Below, in pieces: positions 7,932 to 16,482 of a stretch of 64,000 nucleotides of DNA; the first letter of the stretch is position 1; each line of letters opens with the position of its first letter. Source of the stretch: Bradyrhizobium sp. sBnM-33 (GTDB taxonomy: Bacteria; Pseudomonadota; Alphaproteobacteria; Rhizobiales; Xanthobacteraceae). A model generated the notes under the pieces. The model made no database searches. It saw nothing but the letters and a program-made list of their open reading frames with translations, and was not told the origin of the DNA. Where the stretch lies: assembly GCF_032917945.1 (NCBI RefSeq), contig NZ_CP136624.1, positions 4,340,001 through 4,404,000 on the forward strand. The letters are read 5' to 3'. A program made the translations under genes and the position numbers.

Positions 7932-8999
7932 TCACGCGCCGCGGACGATCTCGCGCACCAGCCCGACCGTCTCCTCGACCATCGCAGCGCTAACGTCGAG
8001 ATGCGTGCAGGCGCGAATGCGGCCGTCCATCATCGCGAGCAGCACGCCGCGCTTGCGCAAGGCCTCGATCATCTTGTCGCCCGCGACGCCCGCTCTATCA
8101 GGCTTGAAGAACACCAGGTTGGTCTCAGGCTCTTGCACCTCGATGCCGTTGATCTGCGACAGCCCTCGCGCCAGCGCACGCGCATTGGCGTGATCGTCGG
8201 CGAGGCGGTCGACGTGATGGTCGAGCGCGTAGACGCAGGCCGCGGCGCAAATGCCGGCCTGCCGCATCGATCCGCCGAGGCGCTGCTTCCAGCGCCAGAC
8301 ATCGTCGATGAAGGCGCGCGACCCCGCGATCACGCCGCCGATCGGCGCACCAAGGCCTTTTGAGAAATCGATCCAGGCGGAATCCCATCCTGCGGCCATG
8401 TCGCGCGCCGATATTTTGGTGGCGACGCAAGCGTTCAACAGCCGCGCGCCATCCATATGGGTGATGAGCCTGTTCGCCTTGGCGATCTCCACGATTTTGT
8501 CCAGCGCCGCCTTCTTCCAAATCGTGCCACCGCCGATATTGGCGGTTTGCTCGACGCTGACGACGGCCTGCGGCGGCTGATAACGCGAGCGCGGGTGCAG
8601 CGCAGCGCGGAATGTTTCCGGCGTGAATTGTCCGTCCTCGCCCGGCAGCGGCGTGATCTGGAATCCGCCCAGCGCTGCATGCGCGCCGCCTTCGCGGGCG
8701 ATGATATGGGCGGTGGCATGGGCCAGAATTTCATCGCCCGGCCGGCAATGGGCGAGGGTGGCCGCGACGTTGCACATGGTGCCGGAGGGCATGAACACGG
8801 CGGCTTCCTTGCCGAGCAGCTCAGCCACGCGCTCGCAAAGCAAATTCACGGTCGGATCGTCGCCGATCTGCTCGTCGCCGACTTCCGCCCGCGCCATCGC
8901 CTCCCGCATCGCGGGCGTCGGTCGCGTCTGCGTATCCGACAACAGGTTGATGCGGATCGGATCGGCCTTAGGATCGCGCGGGGCAGGGGTGTAGTGCAT
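7932..8999 (-). CDS. ltaE: Low-specificity L-threonine aldolase
   Basis: A 355-residue PLP-dependent enzyme of the beta-eliminating lyase/threonine aldolase family, which cleaves L-threonine or L-allo-threonine to glycine and acetaldehyde. The N-terminal SDTQTRPTPAMREAM and GDDPTVNLL motifs mark the family, and the Schiff-base lysine is in DFSKGLGAPIGG near residue 209. Length and motif order are normal. It is convergent with the GH17 gene (25-base gap), and an FMN-dependent hydroxyacid oxidase gene lies 42 bases upstream in the same direction, so they could share a transcript. Confidence 0.92.
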   Translation of the reverse strand: MHYTPAPRDPKADPIRINLLSDTQTRPTPAMREAMARAEVGDEQIGDDPTVNLLCERVAELLGKEAAVFMPSGTMCNVAATLAHCRPGDEILAHATAHIIAREGGAHAALGGFQITPLPGEDGQFTPETFRAALHPRSRYQPPQAVVSVEQTANIGGGTIWKKAALDKIVEIAKANRLITHMDGARLLNACVATKISARDMAAGWDSAWIDFSKGLGAPIGGVIAGSRAFIDDVWRWKQRLGGSMRQAGICAAACVYALDHHVDRLADDHANARALARGLSQINGIEVQEPETNLVFFKPDRAGVAGDKMIEALRKRGVLLAMMDGRIRACTHLDVSAAMVEETVGLVREIVRGA

Positions 9000-9041
9000 G
9001 GCAGTTTCTCGTCTCTTTTCAACTTGATGGCGGGACAGAAA

Positions 9042-10187
9042 TTATCTGAACCGCAGATTTTCGCGAGAGAGCTGATTGATCGCAGTGCATCCCATCAGCT
9101 TCATTCCCCGCTCGAGTTCCGACCGCATCAGGTCGAGAGCCCGCTCGACGCCGGCCTGGCCGGCCGCCGCGAGAGGATAGAGATAATAGCGTCCAACGCC
9201 TACGGCCTTGGCTCCAAGCGACAATGCCTTCAAGACATGGGTGCCCCGCTGAATTCCGCCGTCCATGATCACGTCAATTCGATCGCCGACAGCATCGACG
9301 ATTTCGGCCAATTGATCGAATGGCGCGCGTGAACCGTCCAACTGCCGGCCGCCATGATTGGACAGCACGATGCCGGTGCAACCGATCTCGACGGCGCGCC
9401 TGGCGTCTGCCACCGACATGACGCCCTTCAGGCAGAATTGCCCGTCCCATAGCCGGACCATTTCAGCCACATCGTCCCAGTTCATCGAAGGGTCCAGCAT
9501 CTCGGTAAAATATTTAGAGATCGACAGCGCGCCACTGCCCATGTCGACGTGCTGGTCCAGTTGCGGAAGCTTGAACCGCTCATGCGTGAGATAATTGATG
9601 CCCCAGGCCGGCTTGATCCCGAACTGGTACATCCCGGCAAGCGTCAGCCGAAATGGAATCGAAAAGCCGGTGCGCTTGTCCCGCTCGCGGTTGCCGCCTG
9701 TGATGCTGTCCACGGTGAGCATCATGACCTGGACGCCGGCTTCTTTTGCGCGTTGCATCATCGTGCGGTTGAGGCTGCGATCCCGGTGATAGTAGAACTG
9801 ATAGACCTGCGGCGTGTCGTGCGCCTGGCGCAGTTCCTCGAGGCTTACGGTGCCGAGCGAGGATACGCCGAACATCGTGCCGTACTTCGCCGCAGCGGCG
9901 GCGACAGCGCGTTCGCCGGTATGGTGGAATAGACGTTGCAGTGCGGTCGGAGAGCAATAGATCGGCATCGCCAGCTTCTGGCCTAGGACCGTCACCGACA
10001 GATCGATATTTTCGACGCCGCGCAGGATGTTGGGTACCAGGTCACAGTGCTCGAAACTTGCGGTGTTCCGGCGATGGGTCACCTCGTCGTCAGCCGCGCC
10101 ATCGATGTAATCGAAGATAGGACCGGGCAGCCGTCGCCGGGCCAGCCTGCGGAAATCATGAAAGTTATGGCAGTCGCGCAAGCGCAT
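9042..10187 (-). CDS. FMN-dependent alpha-hydroxy-acid oxidizing protein (L-lactate dehydrogenase-like)
   Basis: A 381-residue member of the glycolate oxidase/L-lactate dehydrogenase/mandelate dehydrogenase family, which oxidises L-2-hydroxy acids with FMN. The N-terminal LPGPIFDYIDGAADDE segment and the active-site LSNHGGRQLDG block carrying the catalytic histidine and arginine are intact, as is the phosphate-binding MDGGIQRG. The ATG at 10187 is preferred because it matches family N-termini; a longer frame would start inside the rpsD terminator. Substrate choice (lactate, glycolate or mandelate) cannot be fixed from sequence. No membrane segment was seen. Confidence 0.9.
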   Translation of the reverse strand: MRLRDCHNFHDFRRLARRRLPGPIFDYIDGAADDEVTHRRNTASFEHCDLVPNILRGVENIDLSVTVLGQKLAMPIYCSPTALQRLFHHTGERAVAAAAAKYGTMFGVSSLGTVSLEELRQAHDTPQVYQFYYHRDRSLNRTMMQRAKEAGVQVMMLTVDSITGGNRERDKRTGFSIPFRLTLAGMYQFGIKPAWGINYLTHERFKLPQLDQHVDMGSGALSISKYFTEMLDPSMNWDDVAEMVRLWDGQFCLKGVMSVADARRAVEIGCTGIVLSNHGGRQLDGSRAPFDQLAEIVDAVGDRIDVIMDGGIQRGTHVLKALSLGAKAVGVGRYYLYPLAAAGQAGVERALDLMRSELERGMKLMGCTAINQLSRENLRFR

Positions 10188-10250
10188 GTTGACCCGAATT
10201 GATTTAAGCCCGCGGCGAGGCTCGGCGTTGAGACGACGCCATACTCGCAT

Positions 10251-10278
10251 ACAAAAAGGCCCCGGCAAAACCGGGGCC
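10251..10278 (-). terminator. Rho-independent terminator of rpsD
   Basis: An 8-bp perfect GC stem (10258-10265 pairing with 10271-10278, loop CAAAA) is followed on the minus strand by TTTTTG. It lies 27 bases after the rpsD stop and separates rpsD from the hydroxyacid oxidase gene. Confidence 0.93.
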
Positions 10279-10304
10279 TTTGATATCTCCGAGCCGTACT
10301 CCGA

Positions 10305-10922
10305 TCAGCGCGAATAGAATTCGACGATCAGGTGCGGCTCCATCTGCACTGCGAACGGCACGTCCGACAGCGCCGGGATGCGGGTGAACTTCGCCGTCAT
10401 CTTGGAGTGATCGGCCTCGATGAAGTCGGGCACGTCGCGCTCGCCGAGCTGGCTTGCTTCCAGAATCGGGGTGAGCTGCTTAGAGGATTCCTTGACCTCG
10501 ACGACGTCGCCCGGCTTGAGCTTGTAGCTCGGAATGTTGACGCGGCGGCCGTTCACCTTGATGTGGCCGTGGTTGATGAACTGGCGCGCTGCGAACATCG
10601 TCGCGACGAACTTGGCGCGATAGACCACGGTGTCGAGACGGCGCTCCAAGAGGCCGATCAGGTTCTCACCGGTGTCGCCCTTCATCCGGCCGGCCTCGAC
10701 ATAGATGCCGTGGAACTGGCGCTCGGAAATATTTGCGTAGTAACCTTTAAGCTTCTGCTTGGCGCGGAGCTGGACGCCGAAGTCGGACAGCTTGCCCTTG
10801 CGGCGCTGGCCGTGCTGGCCGGGGCCGTATTCCCGGCGGTTCACGGGGCTCTTCGGGCGGCCCCAGATGTTCTGGCCCATACGGCGATCGATCTTGTATT
10901 TCGCCTCACTGCGCTTTGTCAT
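10305..10922 (-). CDS. rpsD: 30S ribosomal protein S4
   Basis: RpsD binds 16S rRNA early in 30S assembly and commonly regulates its own synthesis. The 205-residue protein begins [16 protein letters not shown], with the usual S4 N-terminal zinc-less region, the Arg/Lys-rich [17 protein letters not shown] segment, and the S4 RNA-binding domain around residues 94-157 ([11 protein letters not shown], then [19 protein letters not shown]). A rho-independent terminator follows directly. A longer frame extends upstream, but the ATG at 10922 gives the exact family length and N-terminus. It stands alone here rather than in a large ribosomal operon, as is usual in alphaproteobacteria. Confidence 0.98.
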   Translation of the reverse strand: MTKRSEAKYKIDRRMGQNIWGRPKSPVNRREYGPGQHGQRRKGKLSDFGVQLRAKQKLKGYYANISERQFHGIYVEAGRMKGDTGENLIGLLERRLDTVVYRAKFVATMFAARQFINHGHIKVNGRRVNIPSYKLKPGDVVEVKESSKQLTPILEASQLGERDVPDFIEADHSKMTAKFTRIPALSDVPFAVQMEPHLIVEFYSR

Positions 10923-11112
10923 CGCGTCCTCTGTATAGGGTTTGAGTGTTGAGGAAACGCGCCCTCCTGTGCACCGGCACTTGCCGGGGCCGACAGGTCC
11001 GCCTCGAAAGCTCGGGGAGGACCACGGGTCGCGAAACGCATCGCGGGCCGAAACCGGCCCGCGAGCAAGCGGGTTCTTAGGGAGAAACCGCCGTTCTGTC
11101 AATGAAATGGAT

Positions 11113-11212
11113 GTCATTCCGGGCCGATGCAAAGCATCGAACTATGGTGCGCATTGCGCACCTGAGAATCTCGAGATTCCGGGTCTGGTCCTGCGGACCA
11201 TCCCGGAATGAC
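11113..11212. repeat. REP-like palindromic repeat (GTCATTCCGGG family)
   Basis: A 100-base element bounded by GTCATTCCGGG and its reverse complement CCCGGAATGAC, with a central AATCTCGAGATT palindrome. A related copy with the same ends and core lies between coxD and coxE (55972-56050). It occupies the 303-base gap upstream of rpsD. Confidence 0.8.
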
Positions 11213-11225
11213 GGCCTGGAGGCCG

Positions 11226-12005
11226 TCAGGTCGCGACCGCCCGGACCGGTTTGGGCTCGGTTTGCTGCCGATTGGCCCGCAATTCGGCTGATATTTCGCC
11301 GTTCAGTACCTGTTCCAGCCGGTTCAACGCCCGGGCCATCGGGGCGGCATCGGTAATCCGGTGATCCCAGCGCAAGACGACATCGATGGTCTGATCGGGC
11401 TTTTCCACCCCATAGCTCAGGATAAAGGGCCCGGGGCTGATGGCATGGAGCTGGCCCGCGCCATAGGCGGCCACGGAGGTGACCCCAAAACTGCCGAAAT
11501 AATTGGCCCGCTGGCGGCCGAAATTTAGCCCGACCGCCCAGAACAGCCGCCGCAGCGGCAGCGGCAGCCGCGTGGTTCGCAGGATCTTCCGGAACGCCGG
11601 CACCTCGTCGATCGGCGCCACCTTGGCGTGCCTGATCAGGGCGTCGACCTCGGCAAGCGGCATTTCGTCGGGCGCGGCGACCTTTTGCGGCAGCACGCAA
11701 TCCTGGCCGTCCTCGATCCGGGCGATCGCCACCATCGCGACGCTGCGCGGCAGCTCGTAGAAGGCCGGCATCGGCCATTTGACGTAGAGGGTGCGCAGGA
11801 TCGGCTCTTCCTTGGCCACCAGCGCGAACGCCTTGACGAAAATCGCAGCCCAGCCCGGCCGCGGGACGGCCTGCGCGCGGGCTTCCTGCATGGTGCGTAT
11901 GTTAAGGGGGCGCGAGAGCGAGACAAACGGCACGCCAAGCGACGCGTGCATGAGGTCAGCGACCAGCCGGCGCGGCAGTGTGATTTTTCGAACCGTTCCG
12001 CGCAT
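11226..12005 (-). CDS. CAT/2-oxoacid dehydrogenase E2-fold acyltransferase-like protein
   Basis: A 259-residue protein resembling the catalytic domain of dihydrolipoyl acyltransferases and chloramphenicol acetyltransferase. The clearest sign is the C-terminal LRWDHRITDAAPMARAL segment, equivalent to the DHRxxDG active-site motif of E2 enzymes, with the catalytic histidine present but the following glycine replaced by alanine. There is no lipoyl or peripheral-subunit-binding domain, so it is not a complete E2. The ATG at 12005 (MRGTVRKITLP) is preferred over a longer frame. The acyl donor and acceptor are unknown. It stands apart from 2-oxoacid dehydrogenase genes. Confidence 0.72.
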   Translation of the reverse strand: MRGTVRKITLPRRLVADLMHASLGVPFVSLSRPLNIRTMQEARAQAVPRPGWAAIFVKAFALVAKEEPILRTLYVKWPMPAFYELPRSVAMVAIARIEDGQDCVLPQKVAAPDEMPLAEVDALIRHAKVAPIDEVPAFRKILRTTRLPLPLRRLFWAVGLNFGRQRANYFGSFGVTSVAAYGAGQLHAISPGPFILSYGVEKPDQTIDVVLRWDHRITDAAPMARALNRLEQVLNGEISAELRANRQQTEPKPVRAVAT

Positions 12006-12205
12006 CGCTCCGCCCGGGTTTCCGCAATAGGCAATCAGAAAGCCGGCAGGCCGCTCAGTAACCTGCCAGCACCTCATCTAGCACGAACAAGGCGTTTTGA
12101 CGCCATGAGGTTCGCATCCGGATTGCCCCGGTTGGCCGGCGCCGCGGCCCCGAGGGACCCCCCGTAAACCCGAAGACTTTGAAGGACTTGCTGCCGTCTC
12201 GGCAC

Positions 12206-12985
12206 CTATCGCTTGATCCCTTCAAAGCTTGCCGCGATACCGCGCTGGAACAGCGACCAGTCGAAGCCGAGCGCCAGCGCGACGTAGCCGCGGTCGATCA
12301 TCTTGTTGGCTTGCTCGGCCGTGCGCGCGACGCCGCCGATTGGTACGCCACTCCTAAGGATGCCTTCCTCGGCACGCTTCATCAGCGCCACCACCTCGGG
12401 ATCATCCGGCAGGCCGCGCTTGTTGATGGAGGTGGCGAGATCGCCGGGGCCGATCACGGCGACATCGATGCCGGGCGTCGCCATGATCTCATCAATGCGC
12501 TCGACCGCCTCGACATGCTCGATGGTGACCATGCAGATCATGTCGTCATCCGCGGTCGCCATGTAATCCGCCATCGAGACGCCCCAGCGGAACGGCGCGT
12601 GAAATGGGCCCCACAGCCGATCGCCGTTCGGCGGATAGCGCACGCTGCGCACGGCTTTTTCGGCATCCGCGCGGCTGCAGATCATCGGGAAGTTGATGCC
12701 GAGCGCGCCGATGTCCATCGGCGCTTTCGCCAGCCAGGGCTCGTTGGCGGCAATCCGCACCATCGGCACGCACGGCGTGCCTGAGGTGGCCGTAATCATC
12801 GCATGCGCCGAGCCGAGATCGATCGGGCCGTGCTCGAGATCGACGATGATAAAGTCGATTCCCGAACGCGCCATGATCTGCACGGTCTGGATCGAGGGAA
12901 TGGTCGCGATCGCGCCGAAGGTCGGGCGTGCCTCCCGCCACGATTGGCGGAGACGGTTGAGCGGCGCTGGCTTTGCGGAGGTCAA
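12206..12985 (-). CDS. HpcH/HpaI-family aldolase (4-hydroxy-2-oxoheptanedioate aldolase type)
   Basis: A 259-residue class II pyruvate aldolase of the HpcH/HpaI family, which reversibly cleaves 4-hydroxy-2-oxo acids to pyruvate and an aldehyde using a divalent metal. The motifs FIIVDLEHGPID near residue 44, the metal-ligand region MVTIEHVEAVERI near residue 151 and IGPGDLATSIN near residue 179 follow family order, and length is normal. It is flanked by a CAT-fold gene and a divergent acyltransferase, which do not form an obvious catabolic pathway, so the physiological substrate is unknown. Confidence 0.9.
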   Translation of the reverse strand: MTSAKPAPLNRLRQSWREARPTFGAIATIPSIQTVQIMARSGIDFIIVDLEHGPIDLGSAHAMITATSGTPCVPMVRIAANEPWLAKAPMDIGALGINFPMICSRADAEKAVRSVRYPPNGDRLWGPFHAPFRWGVSMADYMATADDDMICMVTIEHVEAVERIDEIMATPGIDVAVIGPGDLATSINKRGLPDDPEVVALMKRAEEGILRSGVPIGGVARTAEQANKMIDRGYVALALGFDWSLFQRGIAASFEGIKR

Positions 12986-13189
12986 GTGGAAGCTCCCTAA
13001 TTGATCGATTCAAAATTCGGCACCCGGCATCATATGGATCAATTCGTGGGCCATCGAGCCACCTGCTTTTTGCGCATCGACATTCAGCCCGCCACGCATG
13101 GCGATACGGACATGCGTCAACCGCACAACCATATGTTAATAGCTTACCCGCAAAAATTGCGTTCACAAAAATGAGCGTGCCGGGGCGTT

Positions 13190-14230
13190 ATGCGGACATT
13201 CTATGGTGTGCAAGCCATGCGCGGCGTCGCGGCGCTGGCTGTCGTCTGCGGACACGCGGTGATCGCTCGCTCTGATCCGGCGACGCAAAATGCCGCCGAA
13301 GCGGCGCACACGATCCTGGCGAGCGGCGTCGACATCTTCTTCGTCATTTCCGGGTTCATCATTGCGACCACGGCCGCGTCGCAAACAGACGCGCTGAATT
13401 TCGCTTTCAGAAGGGCCATTCGAATCTATCCGATGTATTGGCTTGTATTGCTGGGGGCGTTTGTCAGTTCCTACTGGATCGCACCTGGCCCGGGAGATCG
13501 CGCTGCGCTGGACCTCGGCCACCTCTTCGCGTGGGACTATCCGAACTGGTATATCCCACCCGCCTGGTCGATCGCATTTGAAATGCACTTCTACGCTGTT
13601 GTTGCGGTGATACTTGCCATTGCACCGCACCGCCTTTTCGAGCTCTTGTTCGTAGGCCTCGGCGTTGCGGTGGTCGCGGTCGTTTTTAAGCTGCCTCTCG
13701 GGATCTATTCGCATCCCCTAATTCTGGAATTCGGCGCCGGTGTCTTTATCGCTTATCTTGTCCGGATGAAGGGAACGCTGCCTGTTTTGCCATACAGCAC
13801 GGCTATCTCCGCAGCCTTATTCGCTGCGGGCTGGTACTGGATCTTCGTCCACGGATCGAGCAATCCTCAATTGGCACGTGTGCCGACCTATGGTCTTGGT
13901 GCGGCACTCCTCATCTATACCGTGGTCTCGGCCGAACTCCACGGCACTTGCTTTTCGCGCATCCTGCAATGGTTCGGCAGCATCTCCTATTCGCTCTACA
14001 TCTCACATTATCTGCTGATCAAATGGATCGCGAACTTCCCCGAGCTGTGGCAGATTTCTCCGGCCGGCGTCATCATAGCCAGCATTTTGCTTTCGATCGG
14101 CCTCGCGGCGGTCTTGCACCTGCTTGTCGAAGTGCCGACGCTCAATTGGGGTCGCAAGCTCAGCCTGATGCGCAGGGGCGGCGAACTCCCGCTTACCTTC
14201 GCTGGCGTGCGAGATCTTCAGAAGCCCTGA
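13190..14230 (+). CDS. Acyltransferase 3 family membrane O-acyltransferase
   Basis: A 346-residue integral membrane protein of the acyltransferase-3 (OafA/NodX-like) family, which transfers acetyl or other acyl groups to exported sugars, such as O-antigen, exopolysaccharide or Nod-factor-type glycans. The first segment carries the family motif RGVAALAVVCGH with the essential histidine, followed by VDIFFVISGFII, and about nine to ten hydrophobic segments run to the C-terminus. No extra SGNH domain is present. A 204-base gap separates it from the divergent aldolase. The glycan target is unknown. Confidence 0.9.
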   Translation: MRTFYGVQAMRGVAALAVVCGHAVIARSDPATQNAAEAAHTILASGVDIFFVISGFIIATTAASQTDALNFAFRRAIRIYPMYWLVLLGAFVSSYWIAPGPGDRAALDLGHLFAWDYPNWYIPPAWSIAFEMHFYAVVAVILAIAPHRLFELLFVGLGVAVVAVVFKLPLGIYSHPLILEFGAGVFIAYLVRMKGTLPVLPYSTAISAALFAAGWYWIFVHGSSNPQLARVPTYGLGAALLIYTVVSAELHGTCFSRILQWFGSISYSLYISHYLLIKWIANFPELWQISPAGVIIASILLSIGLAAVLHLLVEVPTLNWGRKLSLMRRGGELPLTFAGVRDLQKP

Positions 14231-14254
14231 GCGGGTTGATCAATGCCCGGCAGT

Positions 14255-14332
14255 TTACGCCGGCACGCGGCCGCCGACAAACGGCATCAGCGCCTGGCTC
14301 GGCGTATGCGGCCGCTGGGAAGTGAAGGTCAT
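14255..14332 (-). pseudogene. Displaced 3' end of a second murI allele (26 codons with stop)
   Basis: On the minus strand these 78 bases read as 26 codons ending MPF-V-GGRVPA-stop, aligning with the last 26 codons of the intact murI at 15360-15437. The two differ at about five amino acids (T/I, Q/R, P/S, P/L, V/F) and a few third positions, and similarity ends exactly at the stop codon. Just upstream one base is gained relative to murI, and the rest of the gene is absent. The copies are in the same orientation, with a DUF336 gene and a MITE-like element between them. Confidence 0.8.
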
Positions 14333-14466
14333 CTTCGGCCTCGGCCTGATAGCTCGGGCGCTTGGCTGGCAGCGAACCATAGGGCTTTGCGACATCATTG
14401 GACATCGACGTTTTCATCCGCCCCGGTATGATCCCCTGCACAATAAAACCTAGGGAGGAGTCGAAG

Positions 14467-14934
14467 ATGAGGACAATCCTAGTCGCCGCTGCACTCGCCG
14501 CCCTTACCGTTGGCGCATCCGCGCAGGACAAGCGCCCTGACTACGGCACAGCGGTCAATGCCGCGGGTGCTAAGAAGATCGCAACCGGCGTCCTCGCCGA
14601 ATGCCAGAAGAACGGATGGAACGTGGCCGTCGCGGTGGTCGATAATCACGGCTTCCTGGTGTACTTCGAACGCATGGACAACACGCAGACGGCCAGCATG
14701 GACATCGCCATCGGTAAGGCGAGGTCCGCGGCGACCTATCGGCGCCCGACCCGCGTTTTCATGGAGGCGATCAACAAAGGCGGGACAGCCACGGCCACTC
14801 TGCCCGGGGTCTTTGCCTCGCCTGGCGGAGTGCCGATCATGGTCGACGGCAAAGTCACTGGCGGCGTGGGAGTGAGTGGCGTCACCGGCGACCAGGACGA
14901 GCAATGCGCCAAGGCCGGCCTTGGAACGACATAA
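14467..14934 (+). CDS. Secreted DUF336/GlcG/HbpS-like haem-binding family protein
   Basis: A 155-residue protein with a short signal peptide (MRTILVAAALAALTVGASAQ) and a GlcG/HbpS-type DUF336 domain. Typical family elements are VAVVDNHGFLVYFERMD near residue 56, SMDIAIGKARSA near residue 77, and the glycine-rich PGGVPIMVDGKVTGGVGVSG near residue 117. Members bind haem or act near glycolate/propanediol enzymes, but most lack a defined role. The ATG at 14467 follows a very good AGGGAGGAG box. The gene lies between intact murI and a stray copy of the murI 3' end, so it probably arrived as an insertion. Confidence 0.88.
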   Translation: MRTILVAAALAALTVGASAQDKRPDYGTAVNAAGAKKIATGVLAECQKNGWNVAVAVVDNHGFLVYFERMDNTQTASMDIAIGKARSAATYRRPTRVFMEAINKGGTATATLPGVFASPGGVPIMVDGKVTGGVGVSGVTGDQDEQCAKAGLGTT

Positions 14935-14995
14935 AAATTTCATTCGGCGTACGAGAGCCGGCACGGTTCTGCACGCAGCCGTGCCGCGCCATGAC

Positions 14996-15291
14996 TAGAG
15001 CATGATGAAATTGGATTTGATTGCGACCACGAAGAAGGTGCGCGCTCCCTCTCCCGCTTGCGGGGGAGGCATAGGCGGCCCATGTCCGCCGTTCTTTAGT
15101 AGAAGGCCGATGCGGAGCATCGGCTATGGGTGGGGATGTCTCCGCGGGCGACACTGCCCGAGTGGAGAGAACCCCCACCTGGCGCTTCGCGCCGACCTAA
15201 GAGCGAGCTTTGCTCGTCTCGACCCCCGCAAGCGGGAGAGGTGAAGTGCGTCTGCGGCCAAATCGATCTAACCAAAGATCATCATGCTCTA
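14996..15291. mobile_element. MITE-like element with 13-bp perfect terminal inverted repeats
   Basis: A 296-base non-coding segment bounded by TAGAGCATGATGA at 14996-15008 and its exact reverse complement at 15279-15291, with weaker pairing continuing inward. Nested inside are two copies in opposite orientation of a CCTC-CCGC/GCGGGGGAGG palindrome (15047-15070 and 15222-15242). No transposase is encoded, so it would be non-autonomous. It fills most of the 425-base gap between the DUF336 gene and murI. Confidence 0.7.
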
Positions 15292-15359
15292 ACCGCCAAA
15301 CTGACCTTTTTATTAAGTTTTTCAGTCCACTGCTTTTTGAATACACACCACAGCCGACG

Positions 15360-16148
15360 TTACGCCGGCACGCGGCCGCCGAAAAACGGCATCAGGGCCT
15401 GGCTCAGCGTATGCGACCGCCTGGACGTGAATATCATCTCGGCCCCAGCCTCGTCGCTTTTCCGGCCTAGCGACCCCAGCAGTTCGGACACGCGCCGGGC
15501 GATCGCGGGGGCTGGATCGATCCAGTCAACCGGCCACGGCGCGAGTTGGGTCAGGCGGTCGAGCAACAGCGGATAGTGGGTGCAGGCCAGCACGACGGTG
15601 TCGGTGCGATGCTCACCGTTTCCGACAAAGCAGGGGGCAAGCTCGGCCGCAATATCCTCGTCGCGCACGTCGTTGCCGCTGAGCGCGGATTCGGCAAGGG
15701 AAGCGAGCTCGGCCGATCCCACCAGCGTCACTTCGCAACCTTGCGCGAAATCATCGATCAGCCGCTTGGTGTATTCGCGCTTGACGGTGCCCTTGGTGCC
15801 GAGCACCGACACGCATTTGGTCTTCGAGCTGGCGCAGGCCGGCTTGATCGCGGGCACGGTGCCGACGAACGGCACGCTATAGGTGCTGCGCAGATGCGAC
15901 ATCACGAGCGTGGAGGCGGTGTTGCAGGCAATCACCACCAGGGCAGGGGCGTGCCGGGCGATCAACTCGCCGACCAACGGCACCACGCGGGCGATGATCT
16001 GCTCCTCGCTATGATGGCCGTAGGGAAAGAACGCGTCGTCGGCGACATAGACGTAGTGCGCGTCGGGCCGGGTGCGGACGATCTCGCGCAGGACCGTGAG
16101 GCCGCCAAGGCCGGAGTCGAAGACGAGGATTTTCGGCGGGGATGACAC
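15360..16148 (-). CDS. murI: Glutamate racemase
   Basis: MurI makes D-glutamate for peptidoglycan by cofactor-independent racemisation. The 262-residue protein begins with the family motif FDSGLGGLTV, and both catalytic cysteines are present, in IACNTAST near residue 74 and LACTHYPLL near residue 189. Length is normal. The last 26 codons are duplicated, in diverged form, about 1.1 kb downstream at 14255-14332, suggesting that foreign DNA entered at the 3' end of this gene. The reading frame itself is intact. Confidence 0.96.
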   Translation of the reverse strand: MSSPPKILVFDSGLGGLTVLREIVRTRPDAHYVYVADDAFFPYGHHSEEQIIARVVPLVGELIARHAPALVVIACNTASTLVMSHLRSTYSVPFVGTVPAIKPACASSKTKCVSVLGTKGTVKREYTKRLIDDFAQGCEVTLVGSAELASLAESALSGNDVRDEDIAAELAPCFVGNGEHRTDTVVLACTHYPLLLDRLTQLAPWPVDWIDPAPAIARRVSELLGSLGRKSDEAGAEMIFTSRRSHTLSQALMPFFGGRVPA

Positions 16149-16482
16149 GCTGCGACCTTAGCCGATCTGCGGTTACCGTTAGGTTGCTTCGAGGATGCCG
16201 GCGGGGGTCACGGAGCTTGTCGGCGGCGGTTGTGGCAATTTGGAACCATCTAATTCGGCTTGGCAAGGCCGGGAAACTGCTGGTTCGGCTACCCAGGGCA
16301 CCCACGGGCAAAGTTCGACCGAACTGCGATGGGAGTGTCCAGGAGACGACGGACGGCCGTCCGTCCGCTGTCTCTGGGCGGCGATCAACGCGTGGTCGAG
16401 CGGGGTCAGCGGCAGCTTGGTCAGCATCGGCTTTAACTCCAGTGCAAGAGACCAGGCACCTTCGACGCTCGCCGCCAATCGA
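16149..16482. other. Intergenic region between murI and the RidA-like gene, possible gene remnant
   Basis: A 334-base gap with no convincing complete gene. On the minus strand a short stretch around 16370-16460 translates to SLALELKPMLTKLPLTPLD, with protein-like composition, which might be the remnant of a decayed gene. I could not match it to a family. A small palindrome-rich patch (ACGGACGGCCGTCCGT) lies near 16350-16367. Confidence 0.3.

Noticed and set aside
10188..10268. Longer start for the hydroxyacid oxidase
   Set aside because: It would begin inside the rpsD terminator hairpin, and the added residues do not match the family.
12179..12784. Plus-strand frame opposite the HpcH aldolase gene
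   Set aside because: Antisense shadow: His/Arg/Asp-rich translation without domain.
14193..14531. A 112-codon minus-strand frame over the murI 3'-end fragment
   Set aside because: It reads the fragment in the wrong frame and has no family resemblance; only the 26-codon murI-like frame is meaningful.
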